Source: Haliea salexigens DSM 19537
GTDB taxonomy: Bacteria > Pseudomonadota > Gammaproteobacteria > Pseudomonadales > Halieaceae
Length of the DNA: 64,000 bases
Reading direction: 5' to 3'
Assembly: GCF_000423125.1 (NCBI RefSeq)
Contig: NZ_AUHJ01000018.1
Location: 21,619-85,618 of the forward strand
In this document: positions 43,882 through 52,687 of the stretch, piece after piece
Layout: the number at the start of each line of letters is the position of its first letter
Position numbering within the stretch: the stretch's first letter is position 1
Notes under the pieces: model-generated
The model's database searches: none
The model's input: only the letters and a program-made list of their open reading frames with translations
What the model was told of the DNA's origin: nothing
Program-made: the position numbers and the translations under genes

Positions 43882-45426
43882 ATGATTCGATACAGCAACA
43901 CCTTGATGGCGGCCGCTGTGGCTGCATTCCTGGCCGGCTGCAGTGATGGCAGCGACCAGGTGGCAGAGGTCCTGCCGCCGCCGAACCCCTGCGACGGTAC
44001 CGAAGTTGCATCCTCCCGCCTGTTCTTGCAGCAGCTCACCAGCAGCAGCGTGATCATCAAGTGGCGCGGCGACGCCACCGCGGCCTGCATCGGCAGTAGC
44101 GCCGAGTTGCTGGCCACGCGGTTCACGGCCGAGGAGACTGAAGGCGATCACAAAGAAGTGCGTATCGATGGGCTGGAGGCCGGCTCCACCTACTACTACT
44201 CCGTGGGCGGTGCCCCCTCGGCGCCGGCTGGCCAGCAATTCACCACGGCGCCTGAGCGCGGCAATGCTGCGGCCGGTGGCAAAACCCGCCTCTGGGTGAT
44301 TGGTGATTCGGGCACCGGCGGCGACGACGAACGCGAAGGGCACGAAGGAGAAGCCGCCGAGGTACTGGCCGGTCTGGAAGCCTTTGTGGAGGCTGACGGC
44401 AAGGCAGTCGACCTGTTCCTGATGCTCGGCGACAACGCCTACAACGTGGGCAGCGACTTCAATTACCAGCAGGCCGTGTTCGAAACCTACCCCGACCTGC
44501 TCAAGTCCGTTTCGCTATGGCCCACGATAGGTAACCACGAAATGGGGCTGGGCTTCCTTTCACCTACGCTCGGCCTGCCGGGCCTGGGGACCAGCGCAGA
44601 CCCCGACTCGTATCAGGCCACCGCCGACGATGAGCCGGGACGCATGCCCTACCTCGACATCTTCTCCCTGCCGGCCGAGGGCGAAGCGGGTGGCGTGGCC
44701 AGCGGCACGGAACAGTACTACTCGTTCGACCACGGCAATGTGCATGTGGTGAGCCTGGATTCACAGCTCTCGGCGCGCGACCCGGAACAGATGGCAACGA
44801 TGCGCGAGTGGTTGATTGATGACCTGAGCAGCAACGACCTCGACTGGACCGTCGTGATCTTCCACCACCCCCCCTATTCCAAGGGTGCCAACCATGACTC
44901 GGATGATGTGGAGAAAGTAAACGGTTTCGATCGCCCACAGCGCGACATGCGTGAGCAGTTCGTGCCCATCTTCGATGCCCACGGGGTGGACCTGGTCTAC
45001 AACGGTCACTCCCACTCCTACGAACGCAGCTATTACATCACCAGCCACACCGGCACCTCGGATACTTTCTCGACAGCAGAGCATGCCGAATTGCGCAATG
45101 GTGACCCGGCGCAGCCCGCTTCCGGCCGCGGCGACATGCCCTACGCCCAGCTCAGCCCGACCAGCGGAGGCGTGGATGACCGGGTGATCTACAGCGTGGT
45201 GGGCAATTCGGGGAAAGCCGACGAGGACGCCGGCAGCCTCACCGCTGCAGACGAATGGCTGCGCCATCCGGCACACATCGACCAGCCGGCTGACACCGAG
45301 GAGCCCCCGCGCCGCGGTCTGCCAGTGCTTGGTTCCGCCGTGATCGATGCGTCCGACACAGAACTGACACACTCGTTCATTACGGTAGACGGCGAGGTGC
45401 TTGACCAGTTCACCATCACCCGTTGA
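43882..45426 (+). CDS. Metallophosphoesterase lipoprotein (purple-acid-phosphatase-like)
   Basis: The 514-residue protein has a lipobox (AAFLAGC, Cys near residue 20), so it is a lipoprotein. Residues about 35-120 look like the Fn3-like domain that precedes purple acid phosphatases (SSVIIKWRGDA, GLEAGSTYYYSVGG). The catalytic domain has all calcineurin-like motifs: WVIGDSGTGGDD, LMLGDNAYN, PTIGNHEM, IFHHPPYS and YNGHSHSYERS. It probably hydrolyses phosphate esters at the cell surface or in the periplasm. The open frame extends 29 codons upstream without a signal peptide, so ATG 43882 is used. Confidence 0.87.
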   Translation: MIRYSNTLMAAAVAAFLAGCSDGSDQVAEVLPPPNPCDGTEVASSRLFLQQLTSSSVIIKWRGDATAACIGSSAELLATRFTAEETEGDHKEVRIDGLEAGSTYYYSVGGAPSAPAGQQFTTAPERGNAAAGGKTRLWVIGDSGTGGDDEREGHEGEAAEVLAGLEAFVEADGKAVDLFLMLGDNAYNVGSDFNYQQAVFETYPDLLKSVSLWPTIGNHEMGLGFLSPTLGLPGLGTSADPDSYQATADDEPGRMPYLDIFSLPAEGEAGGVASGTEQYYSFDHGNVHVVSLDSQLSARDPEQMATMREWLIDDLSSNDLDWTVVIFHHPPYSKGANHDSDDVEKVNGFDRPQRDMREQFVPIFDAHGVDLVYNGHSHSYERSYYITSHTGTSDTFSTAEHAELRNGDPAQPASGRGDMPYAQLSPTSGGVDDRVIYSVVGNSGKADEDAGSLTAADEWLRHPAHIDQPADTEEPPRRGLPVLGSAVIDASDTELTHSFITVDGEVLDQFTITR

Positions 45427-45481
45427 CCCCGCAGGGGCCGCGGCGACTCGCCGTGGCCCCCTTCAATCGAGTACTTATGTC

Positions 45482-46294
45482 ATGTCACCGCGACTGCTTT
45501 TAACCCTGTTTTTGTGCCTGTCACCAGTGGCTGCCACACCTTCTTTGGCTCACCCCGGCCATGAAGATCAGCTCAAGGCCATCGATCAGGCGCTGGCCAA
45601 GGCGCCGGACAATCAGGCGCTGTACTTGCAGCGGGGCTCCGTCTACGGCGAGATCGGTCACTTCACCGAGGCGGAAAACGATTTCGCCCGGGCCCGCGAG
45701 CTCGGTCCGGCTGAGCGCGTGGATCTTGCCGAGAGCATCATGCTCTACGGCAAGGGTGACCTCGCCGCAGCCATGGCGCTGGCCAATCGCCACGTGCAGA
45801 CGTTCCCCAACGACCCGGAAGGGTTCCGGCACAGGGCGTTTATCGCCCGCGATGCCGGCAACCACGCGCGCGCCCTGGCAGACCTGCAAACCTATTTCAG
45901 GCTACAGGCACGTCCCAGCCCGGGCCTGTTCGTGTCCGCCGCCAATATGCTGGTAGGGGAGGGGCGCCCCGAGGATGCGCTCGCCGTGCTCGACCAGGGC
46001 CTTGAGCAACTCGGCATGGTGCCGCAGCTACAGCGCCAGGCCATCAGCCTGGAGGTCGCCGCAGGCCGACTGCCAGCGGCAATTGCCCGGCAGGAAGCCA
46101 TGCGCACCACCCTGCGCGACAGTGCGCGCTGGAAACTCGACACCGTTGACCTGCTGCAACAGGCCGGGCGCAAGGCAGATGCCAACAAGCTCCTCCAGCA
46201 GGCGCAAGCGCAGCTGGCCGCACAGCGCGACACACCGGCACGACGCGCGCTGGAAGATCGCGCCGTGCGGCTGGCAGAGGCGCTCTCGGGCTGA
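45482..46294 (+). CDS. Exported TPR-repeat protein
   Basis: The 270-residue protein has a signal peptide (PRLLLTLFLCLSPVAATPSLA). The mature part is alpha-helical repeats in TPR register (ALYLQRGSVYGEIGHFTEAE, GFRHRAFIARDAGNHARALA, PEDALAVLDQGLEQLG). It begins HPGHEDQLKAID after cleavage. Function is unknown; TPR proteins are scaffolds. It follows the metallophosphoesterase gene after 55 bp, and a shared role at the cell envelope is possible. Confidence 0.75.
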   Translation: MSPRLLLTLFLCLSPVAATPSLAHPGHEDQLKAIDQALAKAPDNQALYLQRGSVYGEIGHFTEAENDFARARELGPAERVDLAESIMLYGKGDLAAAMALANRHVQTFPNDPEGFRHRAFIARDAGNHARALADLQTYFRLQARPSPGLFVSAANMLVGEGRPEDALAVLDQGLEQLGMVPQLQRQAISLEVAAGRLPAAIARQEAMRTTLRDSARWKLDTVDLLQQAGRKADANKLLQQAQAQLAAQRDTPARRALEDRAVRLAEALSG

Positions 46295-46334
46295 TATAAC
46301 GGGGGCCCGAACACGCCACGAAGCGGAGCCTCCC

Positions 46335-48014
46335 ATGACTGCCCAGCAAACCACCGCTGAGAGGGCCTCGGCCCTCGCCGACACGCACGTTGTTGAAAAC
46401 GTCTCCCGTGAACTGGAAAACTACAACCTCTACACGCAGGATCGGGCGCTGCAGGACGCGGTGGCGCGTGAAGGGGCAGACTGGGCCAACGAGAGCCTGG
46501 TCGCCTTTGGCCATGCGGTGGGCCGGGCGGACTACCTGCAACTTGGCTTTGCCGCCAACAAGTACACGCCGGAATTCGATACCCACGACCGCTTCGGCAA
46601 TCGCGTCGACCTGGTCAGCTACCACCCCGCCTACCACACCCTCATGGACAGCGCGGTCAGGCACGGCCTGCATTCGTCGCCCTGGACTGACCCGCGATCG
46701 GGTGCACATGTGGCCCGCGCCGCCCACAGCTACCTGCAGGGCCAGGTGGAGGCGGGGCACGGCTGCCCCATTACCATGACCTTCGCCTGCATTCCTTCCA
46801 TTCGCACAGCGCCCGCCATTGCAGCCCTCTGGGAACCCAAGATCACCGCGCGCACCTACGACCCGCGCAACGTACCCGACACCGAGAAACAGGGTGTCAC
46901 GATTGGCATGGGCATGACGGAAAAGCAGGGTGGATCCGACGTGCGCAGCAACAGCACGCGTGCGCACCCGCTGGGCGCGCGCGGCACCGGGGAAGCCTAC
47001 GAACTGGTCGGGCACAAGTTCTTCCTCTCCGCCCCCATGTGCGATGCGTTCCTGGTGCTGGCGCAAACCGAGGCCGGCCCCAGCTGCTTCCTGGTGCCCC
47101 GCTGGCGTCCGGATGGCAGCAAGAACCCGCTGCAGGTGCTGCGCCTGAAAAAGAAGCTGAGCAACGCCTCCAACGCCTCCAGTGAAATCGAGCTGCGCGG
47201 CGCACTGGGCTGGCTGCTGGGTGAGGAAGGTCGCGGCGTACGCACCATTGTGGAAATGGTCAGCCTGACCCGCTTTGACTGCATGATCGGTTCCGCGGCC
47301 GGTATGCGCATGGCCGCCTCTCAGGCACTGCACCACTGCAGCATCCGCGAGGCCTTTGGCCGCGTGCTGAACGCACAGCCGTTGATGCAGAACGTGCTGG
47401 CCGACCTGGCCATTGAAAGCGAGGCCGCGCTGGTCCTGGGCATGCGCATGGCGCGCGCTCTGGACAATACCGGCGATGAACGCGAGGCGCTGTTCATGCG
47501 CCTGGGCGTTGCCGTGGGCAAGTACTGGGTATGCAAACGCGCGCCCAACCATGCCTACGAGGCCATGGAGTGTATCGGCGGCAGCGGGGTGATGGAGGAC
47601 AGCATGATGCCGCGGCTCTATCGCGAAGCACCGGTAAACGCCATCTGGGAGGGCAGCGGCAACGTGCAGTGCCTTGACGTCCTGCGTGCCATGCAGAAGT
47701 CGCCCCGAGTGGTCGAGGTGTTTCTGGATGAACTGGGTGCTGCGCGCGGTGCCCACGCCACGCTGGACCGCGAAATTACGCGCCTGCAGCAGGATCTGGC
47801 CGCTCCCGAGGACTTCGAATACCGCGCTCGGGATGTGGTGGACCGCATGGCGCGGTCGCTGCAGGCCGCACTGTTGCTGCAACACGCACCCACCGGGTTG
47901 GCGGAAGCCTTCTGCAACTCCCGCCTGGGCGGCGAGGGCCAACACAACGTGGGCACCCTGCCCCGCGGCGTTGACTGCGCGGCGATTATCGAGCGCGCCA
48001 CCCCACAGGCCTGA
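46335..48014 (+). CDS. AidB-like acyl-CoA dehydrogenase family protein
   Basis: The 559-residue flavoprotein has an extra N-terminal AidB domain (SRELENYNLYTQDRALQDAV) and an acyl-CoA dehydrogenase core. Diagnostic stretches are GMGMTEKQGGSDVRSNSTRA, HKFFLSAPMCDAFLVLAQTE, LSNASNASSEIEL, and YEAMECIGGSGVMEDSMM with the Glu-containing loop, ending with RGVDCAAIIERA. E. coli AidB is part of the adaptive response to alkylation and binds DNA; other members act on acyl-CoAs. Which applies here is not clear. The start ATG 46335 excludes a long spurious 5' extension. Confidence 0.9.
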   Translation: MTAQQTTAERASALADTHVVENVSRELENYNLYTQDRALQDAVAREGADWANESLVAFGHAVGRADYLQLGFAANKYTPEFDTHDRFGNRVDLVSYHPAYHTLMDSAVRHGLHSSPWTDPRSGAHVARAAHSYLQGQVEAGHGCPITMTFACIPSIRTAPAIAALWEPKITARTYDPRNVPDTEKQGVTIGMGMTEKQGGSDVRSNSTRAHPLGARGTGEAYELVGHKFFLSAPMCDAFLVLAQTEAGPSCFLVPRWRPDGSKNPLQVLRLKKKLSNASNASSEIELRGALGWLLGEEGRGVRTIVEMVSLTRFDCMIGSAAGMRMAASQALHHCSIREAFGRVLNAQPLMQNVLADLAIESEAALVLGMRMARALDNTGDEREALFMRLGVAVGKYWVCKRAPNHAYEAMECIGGSGVMEDSMMPRLYREAPVNAIWEGSGNVQCLDVLRAMQKSPRVVEVFLDELGAARGAHATLDREITRLQQDLAAPEDFEYRARDVVDRMARSLQAALLLQHAPTGLAEAFCNSRLGGEGQHNVGTLPRGVDCAAIIERATPQA

Positions 48015-48057
48015 AGCGCCACCGCTCTGGCGGCACGGTAGCCGCTAGTGAAGGCGT

Positions 48058-49479
48058 TTATTCCTCGTCGTAGTGTCCGCGTGCGAGGTTCTCAAAGCGA
48101 GTGAACTGGCCAATAAACGCCAGCCGACAGGTGCCGATGGGGCCGTTCCGCTGCTTGCCCAGGATGATTTCCGCGGTGCCCTTATCGGGCGAATCCTCGT
48201 TGTAGACCTCGTCGCGGTAGATGAACATGATCACGTCAGCATCCTGCTCAATGGCGCCTGACTCACGCAGGTCGGAGTTCACCGGACGCTTGTTCGGACG
48301 CTGTTCCAGCGAACGGTTGAGCTGCGAGAGTGCCACCATGGGGCAGGCGAACTCCTTGGCGATCGCCTTCAGGCTGCGCGAGATTTCCGAGATCTCGGCG
48401 GTGCGGCCCTCGGAGGAACCCGCCACCTGCATCAACTGGATGTAGTCCACCATGATCATGCCGATCTGCCCGTGCTCGCGGGCAATGCGCCGCGCGCGGC
48501 TGCGCAGTTCAGTGGGTGTCAGCGCCGGGGTATCATCAATGAACAGCGGCAGGTCCTTGAGCTTGGACACCGCACCGCTGAGTTTGGGCCAATCTTCCTG
48601 CTCCAGCTTACCGGTGCGAATCCGCGTTTGATCGATGCGCCCGATAGAGGAGAGCATACGGATAATCAGCTGTTCCGCGGGCATCTCCATACTGAACACC
48701 AGCACCGGCTTCGCCTGGGAGAGCACCGCGTTCTCGACCAGGTTCATGGCGAAGCTGGTCTTGCCCATGGACGGCCGGCCTGCAACGATCACCAGGTCAG
48801 AGGGCTGCAGGCCCGAGGTTTTACGGTTGAGCTCAATGAAACCGGTATCGAGGCCGGTGATGTCGCCCCCGGAGTGGAACAACTCCTCGATGCGCGCCAG
48901 CGCCGACTGCAGCAACGGGTTCACATCACGGGGACCGCCGGCCTTGGGGCCCTGCTCCGAGATCTGCATGATCAGGCGCTCGGCCTCATCAATCAGCTCG
49001 TTGGAGCTGCGCCCCTCTGGGCTGAAGCCGCTCTCGGCAATCGTTTGCGCCGCCTCGATCAGCTTGCGCAGGCTGGCGCGCTCATTGACCACCTCCGCGT
49101 AGGCTCGGATGTTCGAGGCACTCGGGGTATTGCTGGCCAGCTCCGCGAGGTAGGAGAGGCCGCCCGCGGCGTCCAGCTCCCCATTGGCGGTGAGCCGGTC
49201 TGCGACCGTGATCACGTCAATCGGCTGGGTGGCCTCAGCCAGACGGGCGATCTGACGAAAAATAAGGCGGTGGTCGGGGCGATAGAAATCGTCCGCGGTG
49301 ACGGTTTCCGCAACAGCGTCCCAGCCATCGGCTGACAACAGAAGGCCGCCGAGCACTGACTGTTCGGCCTCGATGGAGTGGGGCTGCATCTTGATGCGCG
49401 CGACGTCCCGGTCGAAGTTGCTCCCGCCACCGGCAAACGGTGGTTGGGCGATCATCTCGGAATAGTCGGTCTCGGGCAT
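48058..49479 (-). CDS. dnaB: Replicative DNA helicase DnaB
   Basis: The 473-residue hexameric helicase has an N-terminal helical domain (PHSIEAEQSVLGGLLLSADG), a linker, and a RecA-like core with Walker A GRPSMGKTSFAMNL, Walker B IGMIMVDYIQLM and the C-terminal YRDEVYNEDSPDKGTAEIIL. ATG 49479 gives the family N-terminus; an ATG ten codons upstream (49509) is possible. It is downstream of rplI but separated by a terminator hairpin, so it probably has partial independence from the ribosomal operon. It would be the target of the P-like/DnaT-like pair. Confidence 0.96.
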   Translation of the reverse strand: MPETDYSEMIAQPPFAGGGSNFDRDVARIKMQPHSIEAEQSVLGGLLLSADGWDAVAETVTADDFYRPDHRLIFRQIARLAEATQPIDVITVADRLTANGELDAAGGLSYLAELASNTPSASNIRAYAEVVNERASLRKLIEAAQTIAESGFSPEGRSSNELIDEAERLIMQISEQGPKAGGPRDVNPLLQSALARIEELFHSGGDITGLDTGFIELNRKTSGLQPSDLVIVAGRPSMGKTSFAMNLVENAVLSQAKPVLVFSMEMPAEQLIIRMLSSIGRIDQTRIRTGKLEQEDWPKLSGAVSKLKDLPLFIDDTPALTPTELRSRARRIAREHGQIGMIMVDYIQLMQVAGSSEGRTAEISEISRSLKAIAKEFACPMVALSQLNRSLEQRPNKRPVNSDLRESGAIEQDADVIMFIYRDEVYNEDSPDKGTAEIILGKQRNGPIGTCRLAFIGQFTRFENLARGHYDEE

Positions 49480-49586
49480 GAGGGCGTGCTGCGGCCTGAA
49501 CGGCCACACAGGTTAGCGGATTTTGGCTTGCAGGGTAACCGCGCGTCCGACAGTTTGCCGGACGCGCAGCGCTACAGCGGGATAAA

Positions 49587-49604
49587 CCCCGGCCAGAGCC
49601 GGGG
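49587..49604 (-). terminator. Terminator hairpin between rplI and dnaB
   Basis: CCCCGGC, a TCTG loop (minus strand) and GCCGGGG form a 7-bp GC stem followed by TTTAT, 12 nt after the rplI stop. The T-tract is short, so partial read-through into dnaB is likely. Confidence 0.65.
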
Positions 49605-49615
49605 CCACGGCAGGC

Positions 49616-50065
49616 TTACTCGGCAACAACCGCAATCACAACGGTCGCGGTAACGTCACCGTGAACCTGGATATCCACTTCAAACTCGCCCAGTTCACGC
49701 AGCGGACCTTCTGGCAGGCGCACTTCGGCCTTGTCCACTTCACAGCCGGCAGCGGTAACCGCTTCGGCGATATCGCGGGTACCCACGGAACCGAACAGTT
49801 TGCCTTCTTCACCCGCATTGGCGCCGATGGTGACCGGCTGCAGGGCGTTGATCGCCTCGGCACGTTGCTCGGCGGCAGACCGGGCTGCAGCCGCGGCCGC
49901 TTCCAGTTCCGCACGACGGGTTTCGAACTCGGCAATATTGCTGCGTGTAGCAGGCACAGCCTTGCCCTGCGGTACCAGGTAGTTGCGGCCGTAGCCGGCT
50001 TTCACGTCAACCTTGTCGCCCAGGCCACCCAGGTTGCCGATGTTTTCCAGCAGAATGACTTCCAT
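49616..50065 (-). CDS. rplI: 50S ribosomal protein L9
   Basis: The 149-residue protein has the N-terminal signature [19 protein letters not shown] and [17 protein letters not shown], a long connecting helix rich in E/A/R, and the C-terminal domain ([39 protein letters not shown]). It is the last gene of the rpsF-rpsR-DUF2232-rplI operon. Confidence 0.97.
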   Translation of the reverse strand: MEVILLENIGNLGGLGDKVDVKAGYGRNYLVPQGKAVPATRSNIAEFETRRAELEAAAAAARSAAEQRAEAINALQPVTIGANAGEEGKLFGSVGTRDIAEAVTAAGCEVDKAEVRLPEGPLRELGEFEVDIQVHGDVTATVVIAVVAE

Positions 50066-50110
50066 TTTGACTTCCTCTTTTCGGGGGCCAGGCCCCTTAC
50101 GTGTAAATTC

Positions 50111-51016
50111 TCAACCCCGGTTGTCGCGATCGTCTTCTTCATCGCGCCGGCGAACATCTTGCCCGACAGCCGCCCAGCGCTGGCGGAATCCCCACCAGCT
50201 GTCCACCACCGCCAACAGCACCACCAGCAGCTTCACCAGGTCCACCAACAGCCAGCCCACATACAGCGCCGTGAGCAGACCACTGCCGCGGCCCCGCTGC
50301 GCCACGCGCGCGTGCGCCAGTGCAAGCCCGGCAGCCGTCAGTGGCACTGCGCACACCGCCGCCCAGGGGCGGAATTCAGGCCCCATGGCCACCAGCGCCG
50401 CTGCACCCACTACCAACAGCGTACTCACCGCCGGCGGATAATACAGCGTGCGAAACTCGCCGCCAAAACCGCCCGGATTATACAGTGCTGCCTGCCACCA
50501 GCGGGCCAACAGCAGGCACAGTACGCTGAGCATGGCGTTGGCCGCTCCCAGCATGCCGGCCACCTGCAGGGCCGTTGGCCGGGGCAGCGCAACAGCGGCG
50601 TTATCCGCCGCCATCTGCTGCTCCAGGCTGGCGAGAAACTGGTCAAAAAACGCCAACATCTGCGCCAATAACTCACCGCCGAATACGCTGATACCGAGCC
50701 CGGTCAGCAGTCCTACCGGCACACTGGCGAGTAGCGCCAACGGCAGACTCACGGTCGACCGCAGCACCAGCGCCAGTGCAGTTGTACCCAGCAACAGGGC
50801 AAACGGGCCGCTGTCGCCAAACACCAGCATCAAGGCACCGGCGGGCAACACGGCCCACAACAGCAGCCACAGCCCTTGCCCCGGCCCCTGGCGCAGGGCG
50901 ACCAGCGCAATAGCAGCCGCGCTGATCCAGCAGAACAACAGGCTGCCGGAACCGGCAACGGCCACCAGCAATGCCTGCAAGCGGCCGCGCATGATGAAAT
51001 TGGCCAGGCCTTTCAA
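50111..51016 (-). CDS. YybS-like (DUF2232) integral membrane protein
   Basis: The 301-residue protein is very hydrophobic, with about eight membrane segments (for example LWLLLWAVLPAGALMLVFG and LPLALLASVPVGLLTGLGI), and an acidic-basic C-tail (RRRDEEDDRDNRG). A DUF2232 membrane protein is commonly encoded between rpsR and rplI in gammaproteobacteria. The function is unknown. Translation appears to start at TTG 51016, which has GGGAGG at proper spacing; ATG 50992 is the alternative. Confidence 0.75.
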   Translation of the reverse strand: MKGLANFIMRGRLQALLVAVAGSGSLLFCWISAAAIALVALRQGPGQGLWLLLWAVLPAGALMLVFGDSGPFALLLGTTALALVLRSTVSLPLALLASVPVGLLTGLGISVFGGELLAQMLAFFDQFLASLEQQMAADNAAVALPRPTALQVAGMLGAANAMLSVLCLLLARWWQAALYNPGGFGGEFRTLYYPPAVSTLLVVGAAALVAMGPEFRPWAAVCAVPLTAAGLALAHARVAQRGRGSGLLTALYVGWLLVDLVKLLVVLLAVVDSWWGFRQRWAAVGQDVRRRDEEDDRDNRG

Positions 51017-51070
51017 TCGGGGCCTCCCGGTTCCTGATGACCGCTCGCGGCCATCACCCTGAGGGATTCC

Positions 51071-51298
51071 TTACTTGTGGGAATCCGAGTAGGGCAGCAG
51101 CGCCAGAAACCGCGCGCGCTTGACCGCGGTAGACAGCTGACGCTGGTACCGTGCCTTGGTGCCCGTGATGCGGCTCGGAACAATCTTGCCGGTTTCGGAA
51201 ACATACGCCTTCAGCGTTTCCAGATCTTTGTAGTCGATTTCCTTCGTGCCTTCGGCAGTGAAGCGACAGAACTTACGGCGACGGAAAAAACGTGCCAT
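51071..51298 (-). CDS. rpsR: 30S ribosomal protein S18
   Basis: The 75-residue basic protein opens [20 protein letters not shown] and contains [20 protein letters not shown] and [19 protein letters not shown], all invariant in S18. It binds the platform next to S6. It lies 49 bp after rpsF. Confidence 0.98.
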   Translation of the reverse strand: MARFFRRRKFCRFTAEGTKEIDYKDLETLKAYVSETGKIVPSRITGTKARYQRQLSTAVKRARFLALLPYSDSHK

Positions 51299-51347
51299 GG
51301 TGCTACTCCTCGTAAACTGTACTAAACGTTACAACGCAACAGCCGGC

Positions 51348-51788
51348 TTATTCGCCGGACTCGTCGTCGCCCTTGTCTGCCGAATCATCATTGCTGTTGC
51401 TGCGCGCAGTGCGCTCGGCGTCAGCTGATTGGCGCTCTTCGTAACGGGTCTTGCGCTCGCGGCTTTCTTTCTCTGCCTTCATGATGAAAGATTCATCAGT
51501 GACGGCCTCGTCGCGGCGAATAACCAGGTTACGCAGGACGGCATCGTTGAAGCGGAATGTCGTAGTGAGTTCTTCCATCGCTTCGTTGGACGCTTCAACA
51601 TTCATCAGCACGTAGTGTGCCTTGTGAATCTTGTTGATCGGGTAGGCCAACTGACGACGACCCCAGTCTTCCAGACGGTGCACACTGCCGCCGTCTTTCT
51701 GGATGGTGTTGGAGTAGCGCTCGATCATACCGGGCACTTGTTCGGACTGGTCCGGGTGGACCATAAATACTACTTCGTAATGACGCAT
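51348..51788 (-). CDS. rpsF: 30S ribosomal protein S6 with charged C-terminal tail
   Basis: The 146-residue protein has [20 protein letters not shown], then [14 protein letters not shown] and [14 protein letters not shown], the S6 core in about 100 residues. After that comes a long hydrophilic tail, [20 protein letters not shown] to the end at [11 protein letters not shown], longer than E. coli S6. In E. coli and Pseudomonas the S6 C-terminus is glutamylated by RimK; a RimB-like gene occurs in this window but rimK does not. It is the first gene of its operon. Confidence 0.97.
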   Translation of the reverse strand: MRHYEVVFMVHPDQSEQVPGMIERYSNTIQKDGGSVHRLEDWGRRQLAYPINKIHKAHYVLMNVEASNEAMEELTTTFRFNDAVLRNLVIRRDEAVTDESFIMKAEKESRERKTRYEERQSADAERTARSNSNDDSADKGDDESGE

Positions 51789-51809
51789 GGTGGCTCCTTA
51801 CGGGTTAAT

Positions 51810-51832
51810 GCTACCCACCGGGGCGGTGTAGC
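51810..51832 (-). promoter_or_regulatory. Candidate S6:S18 autoregulatory hairpin in the rpsF leader
   Basis: The rpsF 5' leader can fold GCTAC-ACCG-CCC-CGGT-GG-GTAGC, a hairpin with an ACCG/CGGT stem and a GG bulge 21 nt before the start codon. In many bacteria the S6:S18 complex represses its own operon through a leader hairpin with a conserved CCG. Position and CCG content fit; pairing details were judged by eye. Confidence 0.45.
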
Positions 51833-51922
51833 AAGGAGGATCGGCTGCCAAAACAGCCGGGCAAAATTCAGGCCGCGGATTCTATAGATTTTCCTCGGTC
51901 GCCGCAAGCATTACGCGGCAGG

Positions 51923-52678
51923 TCAAACGGCACGTTGGCGCACCACCTCGAACAGGCAGATACCGGTCGCGACCGACACATTGAGGCTGCTCACGCTGCC
52001 CGCCATCGGCAGCTTGATCAGGTAGTCGCAGAGCTCACGGGTGAGACGGCGCATCCCGTCTCCCTCCGCACCCATCACCAGGGCCACGGCCCCGCGCAGG
52101 TCGGTGTCATAGATCGTGGCATCCGCCTCACCGGCCGTGCCGTAAATCCACACACCGCGGGCCTTGAGTGCCTCCAGTGTGCGGGCAATATTGGTCACGC
52201 GGGCGAACGGCACCGCCTCGGCGGCACCGCAGGCCACCTTGCTCACCGTGGGGCCCAGGTCAGCGGATTTGTCCTTGGGCACGATTACCGCATCAACACC
52301 GGCGGCATCCGCACTGCGCAGGCAGGCGCCCAGATTGTGCGGATCAGTGACTCCATCGAGCACCAGCAGGAGCACGGGATGCGGGCTGTCATCCACCAGC
52401 TGCAGCAAGTCCACCTCGTCCAGCAGGTTGTCACCGGCTGACTCCGAGCCCGCCACGGCATCCAGCGTGGCTACCGCGCCCTGGTGGCGCCCGCTGACGC
52501 GCTCATCCAGCACCGCGCGCGGGGCGCGCACCACCGCTACCCCCTGATTGCGTGCCAGGGTTTCCAGCGCGGCAATCCGCTTGTCCGACCGGCCCTGCTG
52601 CAATGCCAGCTCGCGGATCGACTCGGGTTTGCGCCGCAACAGGCCATCAACGGCATGAATGCCGAACAGATACTGCAT
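51923..52678 (-). CDS. rlmB: 23S rRNA (guanosine(2251)-2'-O)-methyltransferase RlmB
   Basis: The 251-residue SpoU-class (SPOUT knot) methyltransferase has an N-terminal L30e-like substrate-binding domain starting MQYLFGIHAVDGLLRRKPES. SPOUT motifs are LVLDGVTDPHNLGACLRSAD, VALVMGAEGDGMRRLTRELC and LIKLPMAGSVSSLNVSVA. It methylates G2251 in the ribosomal P loop. It lies 9 bp after rnr, the conserved rnr-rlmB order. Confidence 0.96.
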   Translation of the reverse strand: MQYLFGIHAVDGLLRRKPESIRELALQQGRSDKRIAALETLARNQGVAVVRAPRAVLDERVSGRHQGAVATLDAVAGSESAGDNLLDEVDLLQLVDDSPHPVLLLVLDGVTDPHNLGACLRSADAAGVDAVIVPKDKSADLGPTVSKVACGAAEAVPFARVTNIARTLEALKARGVWIYGTAGEADATIYDTDLRGAVALVMGAEGDGMRRLTRELCDYLIKLPMAGSVSSLNVSVATGICLFEVVRQRAV

Positions 52679-52687
52679 GACAGCCGC

